64,000 nucleotides of DNA from an uncultured Dehalococcoidia bacterium (GTDB lineage Bacteria > Chloroflexota > Dehalococcoidia > Lucifugimonadales > UBA3495): positions 2,220,091 through 2,284,090 of the forward strand of contig CATQHB010000002.1 of NCBI GenBank assembly GCA_958295765.1. The letters are read 5' to 3'. The notes beneath the pieces were generated by a model. That model was not told where the DNA came from. It worked only from the letters and a program-made list of their open reading frames with translations, and made no database searches. Below, in pieces: positions 8,241 through 16,998 of the stretch. The stretch's first letter is position 1. The number at the start of each line of letters is the position of its first letter. Position numbers and translations under genes: made by a program.

Positions 8241-9245
8241 TTGAACGCCACGCTTACCGCAGTGGCCGGACTGGAAGTAGGCCACTACACCGACCGGGAA
8301 AATGCTACGGGCTGCACCGCCATCATCTGCCGCCAGGGCGCCGTAGGGGGCGTGGACGTGCGCGGCGGCTCACCGGGCACCCGGGAGACCGAACTGCTCC
8401 GGCCCCTGCATCGGGTTGACCGGGTTCACGCCGTTGTCCTCAGCGGGGGCAGCGCCTTCGGCCTGGATGCCGCCTCCGGCGTGATGGCGTACCTGGAAGA
8501 GGCCGGCATCGGCCTGAGAGTAGGGCCGGCCATTGTCCCCATCGTAGCGTCGGCCATTCTGTTTGACCTGGGGTTGATTACCGCATCGGTTCGGCCCGGC
8601 CCGGCCCAGGGTTATGCCGCCGCCGTCGCCGCCGGGCCGGCGCCGGTAGTCGAGGGCAGCGTCGGCGCGGGAACCGGCGCCACGGTAGGCAAAGTCCTGG
8701 GCCTGGAACGGTCAATCAAGGCCGGCATCGGCGGCGCGGCCCTGACCCTGCCCGGCGGGGCCACCGTCGCCGCCCTGGTCGCCGTCAATGCCGTCGGGGA
8801 CGTGGTGGACTACCGCAGCGGCCGGTTAATCGCCGGGCCGCGCCGGGACTCTGCCCCCGGATTTATCAGCACGGTGGAGTTGCTGACCGGAACCGGCGCG
8901 GATGCGGATGCGGATACTACCGGGGATACCGGCCAGTCATCGCCTCCCCTGAGCAACACCACCATCGGAGTGGTCGCTACGGACGCCCGGCTGAACCGGG
9001 AGGAGGCCAACCTGCTGGCCCGAGTCAGCCACGACGGGCTGGCCCTGGCGATCCGGCCCTGCCATACCATCCGGGACGGGGACACGATGTTTGCCCTGGC
9101 TACCGGGCAGGGGGCCGAACCGGGGGATTTTACCGCGTTGGGCGCCGGGGCCGTAGAAGTTACGGCGCAGGCCGTTTTGCGCGCCGTTACCGCCGCCACC
9201 GGGTTGGGCGGCGTCCCCGCCATCAGCGAGTTGGCAAATGGATAA
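8241..9245 (+). CDS. P1-family (DmpA/BapA-like) N-terminal-nucleophile peptidase
   Basis: This 334-residue member of MEROPS family P1 matures by self-cleavage before a Thr/Ser. The expected cleavage region is SNTTIGVVATDA (about 238-249), preceded by the conserved GGSAFGLDAASGVM (about 70-83) and GATVGKVLG. Characterised relatives are L-aminopeptidase/D-esterase DmpA and beta-aminopeptidase BapA. The start is TTG with GGAGAG about 10 bases upstream. The gene overlaps the DUF2520 gene by 8 bases and is followed by panB, so release of beta-alanine from peptides for pantothenate is an attractive but unproven role. Confidence 0.88.
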   Translation: MNATLTAVAGLEVGHYTDRENATGCTAIICRQGAVGGVDVRGGSPGTRETELLRPLHRVDRVHAVVLSGGSAFGLDAASGVMAYLEEAGIGLRVGPAIVPIVASAILFDLGLITASVRPGPAQGYAAAVAAGPAPVVEGSVGAGTGATVGKVLGLERSIKAGIGGAALTLPGGATVAALVAVNAVGDVVDYRSGRLIAGPRRDSAPGFISTVELLTGTGADADADTTGDTGQSSPPLSNTTIGVVATDARLNREEANLLARVSHDGLALAIRPCHTIRDGDTMFALATGQGAEPGDFTALGAGAVEVTAQAVLRAVTAATGLGGVPAISELANG

Positions 9246-10209
9246 GGACAAGGGCCGGGATAGGGACAGGGATAGCAACAGCGCCGGGCCGCGCATTGGC
9301 TTTATCGGGGTTGGCGTCCTCGGCGCCGGCCTGGCCCTGGCCCTGGCCCAGCGGAACTATAACGTCGCCGCTGCCGCCAGCCGCCGTACGGTATCAGCGC
9401 GAGACTTGGCCGCCAAGATTCCCGGCTGCCGGGCGTTGGAATCGTCTCAGGATTTGGCCGACGGCGCCGACCTGGTATTTATCACCACGCCCGACGCGGC
9501 GATTGGCGCGGTGGCGGCGGCGGTGCAGTGGCGGCCCGACCACCAGGTGGTTCACTGCTGCGGCGCGGCCGGCCGGGAGATTCTGCGGCCGGCGGCGGAA
9601 CAGGGGGCCAGTACCGGGGCGTTTCATCCCTTGCAAACCTTTGCCGGCCTGAATGACCCGGCGGAAACGGTGGCCCGGCTGTCCGGCGTAACCTTTGCCA
9701 TATCCGCCGAGGGGCGGTTGCGGGAGTTTCTTGACGGGGTGGCCCGGTCTCTAGGCGGCCAGCCGGTCTGCATCAGCGACGCCGCCCGGCCGCTATACCA
9801 CGCGGCGGCGGTGCTGAGTTGTGGTTATCTGGCGGCCCTGCTGCACGGGGCGGTAGAATTATGGCAGGCGGCCGGTTTCAGCGAGGAACAAGCCTTGAGC
9901 GCCCTGCTGCCCCTGTCCCGGGCCACGCTGGAAAATGTGGCAAAGGGCGATATTGGAAACCAGGTTACCGGCCCGGTGATGCGCGGCGACACCGCTACGG
10001 TCCGCAGCCACCTGGAGGCGCTGGGCCGGAGCAAGCCGGAATTGACCGGCCTTTACCTGGCCCTGGCCGAGGCGTCCCTGCCAATGGCAGCTAAGGCCGG
10101 GCTGGGGCCGACTGAGGCCCAGGCCCTGCGCCAACTACTGCTGGAATATCGCCAAAATCGCCAAATCGCCAACCCAATTGCGGGGAGCGGAGACCGGAGG
10201 TTGGAGTAA
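9238..10209 (+). CDS. Rossmann-like / DUF2520 protein (ketopantoate-reductase-like)
   Basis: This 323-residue protein has an N-terminal NAD(P)-binding Rossmann fold, [17 protein letters not shown] (about 18-34), and a helical DUF2520 domain. The DUF2520 motifs are GAFHPLQTF (about 133-141) and [16 protein letters not shown] (about 186-201). The fold resembles ketopantoate reductase and F420-dependent oxidoreductases. Its ATG lies inside the P1 peptidase gene, and its TAA shares one base with the panB ATG, so all three are co-translated. The context suggests a step in pantothenate synthesis, possibly reduction of ketopantoate, but DUF2520 activity is not established to my knowledge. The first 15 residues are a charged DK/RD-rich tail. 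Confidence 0.82.
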   Translation: MDKDKGRDRDRDSNSAGPRIGFIGVGVLGAGLALALAQRNYNVAAAASRRTVSARDLAAKIPGCRALESSQDLADGADLVFITTPDAAIGAVAAAVQWRPDHQVVHCCGAAGREILRPAAEQGASTGAFHPLQTFAGLNDPAETVARLSGVTFAISAEGRLREFLDGVARSLGGQPVCISDAARPLYHAAAVLSCGYLAALLHGAVELWQAAGFSEEQALSALLPLSRATLENVAKGDIGNQVTGPVMRGDTATVRSHLEALGRSKPELTGLYLALAEASLPMAAKAGLGPTEAQALRQLLLEYRQNRQIANPIAGSGDRRLE

Positions 10210-11048
10210 TGCCCAGAATAACCGTCCGAAACATCGCCGAAATGAAGCGGCGGGGCGAGAAAATCCCGATGATTACCGCCTACGACTACACCACCGCGAT
10301 TCTGGCCGACGCCGCCGAGATTCCCATTGTCCTGGTGGGCGACAGCCTGGGCATGGTAGTCCTGGGCTACGAATCAACGATTCCGGTTACCCTGGACGAT
10401 ATGCTGCATCACGTCAAGATGGTCGCCCGGGGCAGCAAGAACGCCCTGATTGTCGCCGATATGCCCTTTATGACCTACCAGGTTGACCCGGCGCAGGCGC
10501 TGACCACCGCCGCCCGCCTGATGCAGGAGGGCGGGGCGCATACGGTCAAGCTGGAGGGCGGCGTGAACCTGGCGCCCACCGTGCAGCGCATCGTCGAGTG
10601 CGACATCCCGGTAATGGGACACATCGGCGTTACGCCCCAATCGGTCAATGCCCTGGGCGGTTACCGGGTGCGGGGACGCAGTTCTCAGGAGGCCGGCCAA
10701 CTGCTGAACGATGCCCTGGCCCTGGAAGCGGCGGGGGCCTACGCGGTGGTGCTGGAACTGGTGCCGACGCCCCTGGCCCGGCTCATTTCCCAACGGCTCA
10801 CCATCCCCACCATCGGCATCGGCGCCGGCGCCGGCTGCGACGGGCAGGTGCAGGTACTTCACGATATGCTGGGCCTCTTTACCGACTTCGTTCCCAGGCA
10901 CGCCAAGCAGTACGCCAACCTGGCCCCGGTGATTAAGGAAGCCTTTTCCCGCTACGCCCAGGAGGTACGGAAAGGCACTTTCCCCACGGACAAGGAAAGT
11001 TTCACGATGGACGAGACGCTGCTGGCCGGGCTTGACGATACCCAATAG
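10209..11048 (+). CDS. panB: 3-methyl-2-oxobutanoate hydroxymethyltransferase PanB
   Basis: This 279-residue cytosolic enzyme transfers a hydroxymethyl group from 5,10-methylene-THF to 2-oxoisovalerate, giving ketopantoate, the first committed step of pantothenate synthesis. Conserved blocks are [34 protein letters not shown] (about 114-119), [10 protein letters not shown] and [22 protein letters not shown]. The length is normal for the family. It is the third gene of a coupled operon with a P1 peptidase and a DUF2520 protein; panC and panD are not in the window. Confidence 0.96.
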   Translation: MPRITVRNIAEMKRRGEKIPMITAYDYTTAILADAAEIPIVLVGDSLGMVVLGYESTIPVTLDDMLHHVKMVARGSKNALIVADMPFMTYQVDPAQALTTAARLMQEGGAHTVKLEGGVNLAPTVQRIVECDIPVMGHIGVTPQSVNALGGYRVRGRSSQEAGQLLNDALALEAAGAYAVVLELVPTPLARLISQRLTIPTIGIGAGAGCDGQVQVLHDMLGLFTDFVPRHAKQYANLAPVIKEAFSRYAQEVRKGTFPTDKESFTMDETLLAGLDDTQ

Positions 11049-11165
11049 CCGGTGGCTGGGGCGCGCCCTCGGCCCCTCTCCACAGGAGAAGGTTAGTACG
11101 TCAATTCCGGCCACCACCCCATTGCCATCACACACCACCCAGCCATCATTCCGACCACCGCCCCA

Positions 11166-11280
11166 CTGTCATTCCGACCGCAAGGAGGAATCTAAAAACC
11201 TGGCCCTTACCCCGTCCCGGTCCCGCCAGAGATCCCGCTTATGCCGGAGTTTAGATTCCTCGCTCCGCTCGGAATGACAG
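11166..11280. repeat. family E inverted repeat (CTGTCATTCCGA arms)
   Basis: The arms CTGTCATTCCGACCGCAAGG and GGAATGACAG, with inner TAGATTCCTC blocks, are spaced by a GC-rich centre. No gene is seen between 11049 and 11388. Confidence 0.75.
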
Positions 11281-11330
11281 TGGGGTGTTAGTCCACTCAA
11301 GAGAGCAGGAAAATCCCTCTCTAAAAAGGG

Positions 11331-11360
11331 AAGGCGCCGAGCTTGTCGCTCGACGCCTTT
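11331..11360. terminator. bidirectional terminator between panB and the convergent gene
   Basis: The hairpin AAGGCG-CCGAGC-TTGTC-GCTCG-ACGCCTT has T-rich flanks on both strands (TTTATTT on plus, CCCTTTTTAG on minus). Confidence 0.65.
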
Positions 11361-11388
11361 ATTTCTGACCCTGGGGCCGTAACCAGGA

Positions 11389-12237
11389 TTAAGACTTGGG
11401 TCGCCGGCTCTCAATCTGGTCAATTATCAGCTGTACCTCGTTGAGGGCATTCTCCACCGCCACCGGGTCATTCTGCAATACGGAAATGCCTTCCCGGTCC
11501 GATACAATGCCGGTCAAATCGACTTGCAAGTCCGCCCGGATGCTGCCGTCCTCATTGTTCAAGGCCAGGTTGTGATGGATGAGGTCAATGCGCATCTCCC
11601 GGGAGAACATACTCGGTTCATTGGGCTGGTCGGTGTAGAACTGCTGGGAAATTATCGTACCGGTTTCCTGGTCAAAGGTGATAACCCGTTCCGGGTAATC
11701 GGGATAGAAAATCGTTACCTGGGCGTTCTTGATGGTTTCGACCAAGCTATAGTCCTGAACGATGGCCGTGCGGCTCATCTCCCCACTCACTCCGTCATAA
11801 AGGGCAAAGACGTAGGTGGTCTGCTTGGTGCTGCTGTCCAGGTGCAGGGTGTACCAGGTGCGCACAGTGCCACCCAGCAGTTGCAAATCCACAAATCCCT
11901 CAGCTACGACTTCGCCAAAATCCACCCGCGGCGGCTGAAAGGGGGTGTTGCCGGCTGACGCCGGCTCCCGGCTAATCTCCTGTGGGGAGACCGGGGCCAG
12001 GGTGGGCCGCTCGAAGGACACCGGCGGGGCGGGATTGTTGGTTTGGGGATTAGCGGCCGGTTGAATCGGTTGCGCGTTCACCGGCGGGTTGGCGACCGGG
12101 GGCGCGGCCAGGGGATTGCGCCCCAGCAGCAGGAAAATGACCACGCCGCCGACAATCAATACAATCAGCAAGACCAGGATAAGCACGATGGGTGAGCCGG
12201 CGCCTCCCCGATGCTCCGGCGCTCTTGAGACTCTCAA
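11389..12237 (-). CDS. membrane-anchored protein with proline-rich linker, neighbour of tubulin-like GTPase
   Basis: This 282-residue protein has one N-terminal membrane span (about 16-39, IVLILVLLIVLIVGGVVIF). A disordered Pro/Asn/Gln-rich linker (about 43-105) follows, and then a C-terminal soluble domain (about 106-282) of unknown family with many beta-type stretches. The start is TTG with GGAGGC five bases before it. It lies 94 bases downstream of the tubulin-like gene on the same strand. The single span, P/Q linker and C-terminal domain recall the topology of the FtsZ anchor ZipA, although no sequence similarity is evident. Confidence 0.75.
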   Translation of the reverse strand: MRVSRAPEHRGGAGSPIVLILVLLIVLIVGGVVIFLLLGRNPLAAPPVANPPVNAQPIQPAANPQTNNPAPPVSFERPTLAPVSPQEISREPASAGNTPFQPPRVDFGEVVAEGFVDLQLLGGTVRTWYTLHLDSSTKQTTYVFALYDGVSGEMSRTAIVQDYSLVETIKNAQVTIFYPDYPERVITFDQETGTIISQQFYTDQPNEPSMFSREMRIDLIHHNLALNNEDGSIRADLQVDLTGIVSDREGISVLQNDPVAVENALNEVQLIIDQIESRRPKS

Positions 12238-12331
12238 ATTTGCCTCCAGTAATTCGGTTCAATAACGGCAGTAACGGCAGTAATGGCTCGGGAAAGCGGC
12301 CCCGGCCCAAACTACGCTTTTGCCGGCGGGA

Positions 12332-13597
12332 TTACAGATTGGGCAGCATATCAGACAGCTTGGAGATGTCCTCCCAGCGCTTGCCGCGACCCTCGCGGCG
12401 GTCCCGGGAAGTGTTCATCATATTGGCCGCCTCCCGGTAGAACCACTCAATCCGGTCCATAGCCTTGCCCTCGCCGATGTTGGCGACGATGGCGGTAACG
12501 CTGATGGTGTCGGAAGTCCGGCCGGGGTAGGTTCCCTTCCGCCGCCCGGCGCCGGGCACCATTTCGGAGAAGGTGTTGTCCATCATCTCCACAATCTCCT
12601 CGGTAGCCTCGTTGGCCGGCCCGCTGAACAGACCCAGGACGTGCTGGGCGTCATACAGGGTTTTGCCATCGTCCACGTACTCACAATCCAGCGAAAGCTC
12701 GGAAAAAGCCTGGGTAACCACGTTCTGGGCGCGCTCAACCTGGGCCTTAGACACGGAGAAGTGTTTCTGCGTCCGGTCGTTGCCGCCCCGGATGCGCTCC
12801 AGCAGGGACTTGGGCCTCCGGGCCTCCGGGATGGCGGCGTGGCTGACGCCGATAACGGTGGGGCCTTTCAGGATGCGGATAACGTCGTTGGCGTCCAGCA
12901 CCTCGCCGATGTAGCGGCGGTCGGTTTCCTCGCCAACGCACAGAATATCCAGGAAGGAGTCGGCAATTTTCCGGTTGATGGTGGCGTAGTTCAGCCCCAT
13001 GGACTCCTGCTTGCGGGCAAACTTCTGGTTGTCCACCAGGAAAACCGCGTCGGACTTGGAGTTTTCGAGGACTTTCTTGAGGCAGGTTGCCGTGTTGATG
13101 ACGCTGTCCGGCTCATCGTACTGGTTCTCAAAGGGCAGCACCAGCATAGCGTAAACCGGCTTCTTGAACTCCTCTTTGAGCAGGTCAACGATGACGCCGA
13201 TGGAGCCGGAGCCGGTGCCCCCGGCGGTGGTGGCGATGACCAGGATGGCGTCGGCGGAATAAACGTCCCCGTAGTCCCGGATGGTGGCGACAATCTTGCG
13301 GGAATCGCGCCGGGCCTGTTCGGCGCCGTCGGCGTTGACCTTGCCGGCGCCCCGGCCCCGGAACTCGTCGGTGGAACCGAGCAGGATGGTGTGGTCGTCG
13401 GTTTGGGGGATGTTTTCCAGGCCGTAAAGGTCGCCGGCGCCCAGGTTGATGGCAAAGACGCCGCGGGATATGGGGTCGCTCTCCGAACCGGTAAAGATGC
13501 GAACCCGGCGGTTGGCCCAAACCCAATGGCCGAGAGCTACGAACTCATCCGCTATATTTGAGCCCCCCTGGCCGGTGCCTACAACGACTAACTTCAT
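12332..13597 (-). CDS. tubulin/FtsZ-superfamily GTPase (CetZ/FtsZ-like)
   Basis: This 421-residue protein begins MKLVVVGTGQGGSNIADEF, the GTP-binding T1 loop of the tubulin/FtsZ fold. The signature TTAGGTGSGS (T4) is near residue 118, and a T7-like acidic loop LDANDVIRILKG lies near 230. It differs from canonical cell-division FtsZ in T4 (AGGTGSG instead of GGGTGTG) and lacks an obvious FtsZ C-terminal peptide. The ATG at 13597 is fixed by AAGGAG seven bases upstream; an 18-residue extension in the same frame is rejected. It is probably a polymer-forming cytoskeletal GTPase for cell shape or an unknown process. Confidence 0.85.
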   Translation of the reverse strand: MKLVVVGTGQGGSNIADEFVALGHWVWANRRVRIFTGSESDPISRGVFAINLGAGDLYGLENIPQTDDHTILLGSTDEFRGRGAGKVNADGAEQARRDSRKIVATIRDYGDVYSADAILVIATTAGGTGSGSIGVIVDLLKEEFKKPVYAMLVLPFENQYDEPDSVINTATCLKKVLENSKSDAVFLVDNQKFARKQESMGLNYATINRKIADSFLDILCVGEETDRRYIGEVLDANDVIRILKGPTVIGVSHAAIPEARRPKSLLERIRGGNDRTQKHFSVSKAQVERAQNVVTQAFSELSLDCEYVDDGKTLYDAQHVLGLFSGPANEATEEIVEMMDNTFSEMVPGAGRRKGTYPGRTSDTISVTAIVANIGEGKAMDRIEWFYREAANMMNTSRDRREGRGKRWEDISKLSDMLPNL

Positions 13598-13818
13598 AGC
13601 AAACTCCTTAAATACAACAAGTGGGGGAAGCCGGGTGGTGCCAAGTTTCAACCCGGCAATTTACCTTTCGCCAGTCTCCGTTTTAATGCCCTTGCGCCAC
13701 TTTCCTATTTAATTGTTCGACACATTAACGGTATGATTGTATCACGTCCAGCAGATTAGGCGCAATATAATACGGCGCAATTGCCGGGGGCTTTCGGTTC
13801 TTGCCGATTATAAAGTAT

Positions 13819-14180
13819 AACCGCTCATCCTGAGCCGGTCGAATTGCCGCGTAGGGGCGTTTCGCGAAACGCCCCTACTACGCTACGGGATGCCCACCGG
13901 ATAGCGGGCCAAGGCAATCGCAGCATAAACCAGTCATTCCGGCTATATAATACCGTCGTTCCGGCGAAAGCCGGAATCCAGGAAATCCACCGGAAAAGAA
14001 CTAGCCGGCTAACGAAGGCTCTGGATTCCGGCTTTCGCCGGAACGACGGTGGCTTGGGTTGTCCTGTCTCCGAGGCCGGACGATTGCCAAGTCAGCGTCA
14101 GGAGTAAAGTCCGCTCATGGTGAGCCTGTCGAACCATTCACCCAATCCTTCACCCAATCCTTCGACAAGCTCAGGATGAG
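13819..14180. repeat. mixed repeat block (families B, D, A, B)
   Basis: B units lie near 13819-13845 and 14113-14180, a family D palindrome at 13851-13878 and family A copy 4 at 13953-14049. The gap 13598-14376 otherwise holds only the permease promoter and leader. Confidence 0.85.
13953..14049. repeat. family A palindromic element, copy 4
   Basis: Intact inverted arms CCGTCGTTCCGG...GGAACGACGG. Confidence 0.9.
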
Positions 14181-14239
14181 CGGAGTATTTATTTCGGCAG
14201 CGAGAATGGAAAGACCTTATCCTATAGCACCCGGTTTCG

Positions 14240-14268
14240 TTGACACAATCCTATTGATAGCATATATT
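14240..14268 (+). promoter_or_regulatory. sigma70-type promoter of the ABC permease operon
   Basis: TTGACA (14240-14245), a 17-base spacer and TATATT (14263-14268). The leader of about 100 nt contains a TGGGCGC/GCGCCCA hairpin near 14280-14308. Confidence 0.7.
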
Positions 14269-14376
14269 TTGGGGAATTATTGGGCGCTTACCTCCGGGGG
14301 CGCCCAGCCCGGTCAGGGTGGAACAACGGCCGGCCGCCGGACTCAATTGCCAGCGGCATAAAACTGAGGGGTGGGT

Positions 14377-15294
14377 ATGCAACGGTTTATCATCATCAGG
14401 TGCTTCCAAGCGCTAATCGTGCTGTTTATCGTCAGCATTATTGTCTTTGCCCTGGCCCGCTTCAGCGGCAACCCGGTGGACGTATTTCTGCCCTTTGACG
14501 CCACCGACGCGCAGCAACTGGCCCTGGAGCGGCACCTGGGCCTGGACCAGCCCCTGCCCCTCCAGTACCTCAAGTTCGTGGGCAACGTAATGCGGGGCGA
14601 CTTCGGCGACTCGGTGAAGTGGGACGGGCAGACCGCCTTGGGCCTGGTCGGCCAGCGATTCCCCGCCACCCTCCAACTGGCCGCCATCGCTATGGGTATC
14701 AGCCTGCTGATTGCCCTGCCGGTGGGGGTGCTGTCGGCGGTCAAGAAGGACACCATTTTTGACTATATCGGCAAGGTCATCGCCCTGGCCGGCCAGTCCT
14801 TGCCTCCCTTCTGGCTGGGCATTGTGCTCATCTTCATCTTCGCCGTCGCGTTGGATTTGTTCCCCACCTCGGGCCGAGGTGGAGGCACGAACCTGATTCT
14901 GCCGGCCATCACCCTGGGCTGGTTCCAGGTAGCGGCGATGATGCGGTTGGTGCGCTCGGCAATGCTGGAAGTGCTGGACACCGAATACATCAAGCTGGCC
15001 CGGATTAAGGGCGTGCAGGAATGGAAGGTAGTCTGGAAACACGCGCTCCGCAACGCCTCCATCCCGCCGCTGACCTTTTTCGGCATTATCGCCGGCCAGT
15101 TGATGACCGGCGCGGTCATCACCGAAAGCGTATTCACCTGGCCGGGGGTGGGCCTGCTGGCGGTGGACGCCATCCGGGCCCGGGATTACCCGGTAGTGCA
15201 AACGGTGGTACTCACCTTCGCCGGCATTTACATCCTGTCCAACCTGGCGGTGGACATCCTTTACGCCTACCTGGACCCGCGCATCCGTTACTAG
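14377..15294 (+). CDS. ABC transporter permease, DppB/OppB type
   Basis: This 305-residue inner-membrane permease has an N-terminal membrane helix (FQALIVLFIVSIIVFALARF) and about five further spans. The EAA-loop region LEVLDTEYIKLARIKGVQEWKVVWKHALRNA docks the ATPase. The protein forms the pore with the next gene for uptake of peptides or other oligomeric solutes. The ATG at 14377 is preferred to GTG 14371 because GAGGGG lies at the right distance. No ATPase (DppD/F) gene is present nearby. Confidence 0.92.
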   Translation: MQRFIIIRCFQALIVLFIVSIIVFALARFSGNPVDVFLPFDATDAQQLALERHLGLDQPLPLQYLKFVGNVMRGDFGDSVKWDGQTALGLVGQRFPATLQLAAIAMGISLLIALPVGVLSAVKKDTIFDYIGKVIALAGQSLPPFWLGIVLIFIFAVALDLFPTSGRGGGTNLILPAITLGWFQVAAMMRLVRSAMLEVLDTEYIKLARIKGVQEWKVVWKHALRNASIPPLTFFGIIAGQLMTGAVITESVFTWPGVGLLAVDAIRARDYPVVQTVVLTFAGIYILSNLAVDILYAYLDPRIRY

Positions 15295-15409
15295 GCTACC
15301 GGATAGCATAGCGACCGGGCCGGGGTCAACCCTTCTTTTGAGGGTTTAACCGCATCCTCATGGAAAATCGAAACCGAAACGATGGCGGATACTGAACAGG
15401 AGTTAAGCA

Positions 15410-16309
15410 ATGGAGATAACTGCACCAGCCAGGAAAGCCAGTTGGTACTCACCCTCCGGTCTGGTCAACATTCTGCGGGAGGCGCGGCGGTATCCGCTGA
15501 TACCTTTTGCCATCCTGCTGGCGGTGCTGCTGATTCCCGCCTTCTTTGCCCAGAACATTGCGCCGCACCATCCGACCCGGGGCCAGTTCGCTGAGCGCTT
15601 GACGCCGCCGGCCTGGCAGGAAGGCGGCTCGATGAAATACATCCTGGGCACCGACAAGCAGGGGCGGGATCAGCTCAGCCGCATCCTGCACGGCGCCAAG
15701 TACGTGCTGATTGTATCCCTGACGGTCATCGCCATCAGCGGCGTAGTGGGGGTTTCCCTGGGGTTGATTGCCGGCTACTTCGGCGGCCGGTACGATATGC
15801 TCATTATGCGCGCGGTGGATATTGCCTTATCCATACCGGCAATTCTCCTGGCCCTGGCGATTGTCGCCTCCCGAGGCCCCAGCTTCGGGACGGTGATTTT
15901 CGTCATCTGCGTAATCCTCTGGTCCCGCTACGCCCGGCAGGTGCGGGGCGAGGTGCTGTCCATCAAGAACCAGGACTTCATCTCCCGGGCCCAGGTGGCC
16001 GGCTCCTCCAGTTTCCGCATCATCGTCCGCCACATCTTTCCCAACGTAGTCAACTCCATCGTGGTGCTGGCGACGCTGCAAGTGGGGTTCGTGATTCTGC
16101 TGGAATCCAGCCTGAGCTTCCTCGGCGCCGGCATCCCCCGGCCCACGCCGGCCTGGGGCCTGATGGTAGCCGAGGGGCGCGAACTGGTCAACGCCGCCTG
16201 GTGGGTATCTTTCTTCCCCGGCGTTGCCATCTCCCTGGTGGTGCTTTCCCTGAACCTGATGGGCGACTGGCTGCGGGACCGGCTGGACCCCAAGCAGCGC
16301 AACCTGTAA
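15410..16309 (+). CDS. ABC transporter permease, DppC/OppC type
   Basis: This 299-residue permease partner has an N-terminal span ([21 protein letters not shown]), the conserved [16 protein letters not shown] periplasmic segment, [18 protein letters not shown], and the EAA loop [31 protein letters not shown]. It follows the DppB-type gene by 115 bases on the same strand, with AGGAGT before the ATG, so the two likely form one transcript ending at the hairpin at 16368-16398. The solute-binding protein in this neighbourhood is encoded on the opposite strand 2-4 kb away. Confidence 0.92.
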   Translation: MEITAPARKASWYSPSGLVNILREARRYPLIPFAILLAVLLIPAFFAQNIAPHHPTRGQFAERLTPPAWQEGGSMKYILGTDKQGRDQLSRILHGAKYVLIVSLTVIAISGVVGVSLGLIAGYFGGRYDMLIMRAVDIALSIPAILLALAIVASRGPSFGTVIFVICVILWSRYARQVRGEVLSIKNQDFISRAQVAGSSSFRIIVRHIFPNVVNSIVVLATLQVGFVILLESSLSFLGAGIPRPTPAWGLMVAEGRELVNAAWWVSFFPGVAISLVVLSLNLMGDWLRDRLDPKQRNL

Positions 16310-16367
16310 GGCTCATTCCCCGGCCGGACCCAAGCCGGCCGGCATGGTGCTTGCACGGCAGAGAAAA

Positions 16368-16398
16368 GAGACGCAGCGGCATAAAACCGCTGCGTCTC
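16368..16398. terminator. strong bidirectional terminator
   Basis: A 12-bp perfect stem GAGACGCAGCGG/CCGCTGCGTCTC with a 7-base loop is followed on the minus strand by TTTTCTC. It separates the convergent permease and membrane-protein genes. Confidence 0.8.
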
Positions 16399-16442
16399 TC
16401 TGTCTCTATGGTGAAAACCCCTGAGCTAAAGTTGCCGTCCCC

Positions 16443-16955
16443 TCAGCGCAGTTCGTCCTTCCAGAGTTGGTAGGCCGAGGCCAGCACGCCGGGCCAGGCC
16501 CCCACGCACAGGACAATCAAGCCCCAGCTAACCTCCACGTTCCCCTCAAAAAATAACCGGGAATCGCCCCGGGGGATGTCCCCGGCGTTGGCCCAGTTGA
16601 CCAGACCCAACAGGGCGCTGACCAGCAGCAGCAGAAAAACGGCGAGCAGAATAAACCCGCTGGACTTGGGGGGATAGACCAGCCGCCAGAGAATCAGGAC
16701 GCCGGCCAGGGCCGCCAGCACCAGGGCAATCATCCCGTCGCCCACCAGGGGAATCATCCCCGGAGCATCAATGCCGGCCACCCAGAAAACATCGGACTCG
16801 CCGCCGGCCAGGCCATAAATGTTCTTGTACCCCGGCACCCTGGCCCAGGGATTCAGCGCGCCAATGATTATCAGCGCCACGCTGATAATGGCGATAAACA
16901 TAGACACGGGAAAGGCTGTGGGCCGGCTGGCCGTAGATGTCTGCAAGCTGCTCAC
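16443..16955 (-). CDS. small integral membrane protein of unknown function
   Basis: This 170-residue protein has about four hydrophobic segments (about 19-36, 73-91, 101-118 and 143-160). A polar loop after the first span contains NPWARVPGYKNIYGLAGG. The predicted start is GTG at 16955, without a clear Shine-Dalgarno; the internal Met19 is an alternative that would remove the polar N-terminus. No family is recognised. It is downstream of the LLM oxidoreductase gene by 43 bases on the same strand and may be co-transcribed with it. Confidence 0.65.
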   Translation of the reverse strand: MSSLQTSTASRPTAFPVSMFIAIISVALIIIGALNPWARVPGYKNIYGLAGGESDVFWVAGIDAPGMIPLVGDGMIALVLAALAGVLILWRLVYPPKSSGFILLAVFLLLLVSALLGLVNWANAGDIPRGDSRLFFEGNVEVSWGLIVLCVGAWPGVLASAYQLWKDELR

Positions 16956-16998
16956 CTGATTATGGTGTTTCCCTGGCGGGTATTGTATCGGTTATCGG

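Noticed and set aside
11032-11423. Short ORFs between panB and the membrane protein gene
   Set aside because: They run through the E repeat and terminator hairpin and lack ribosome-binding sites.
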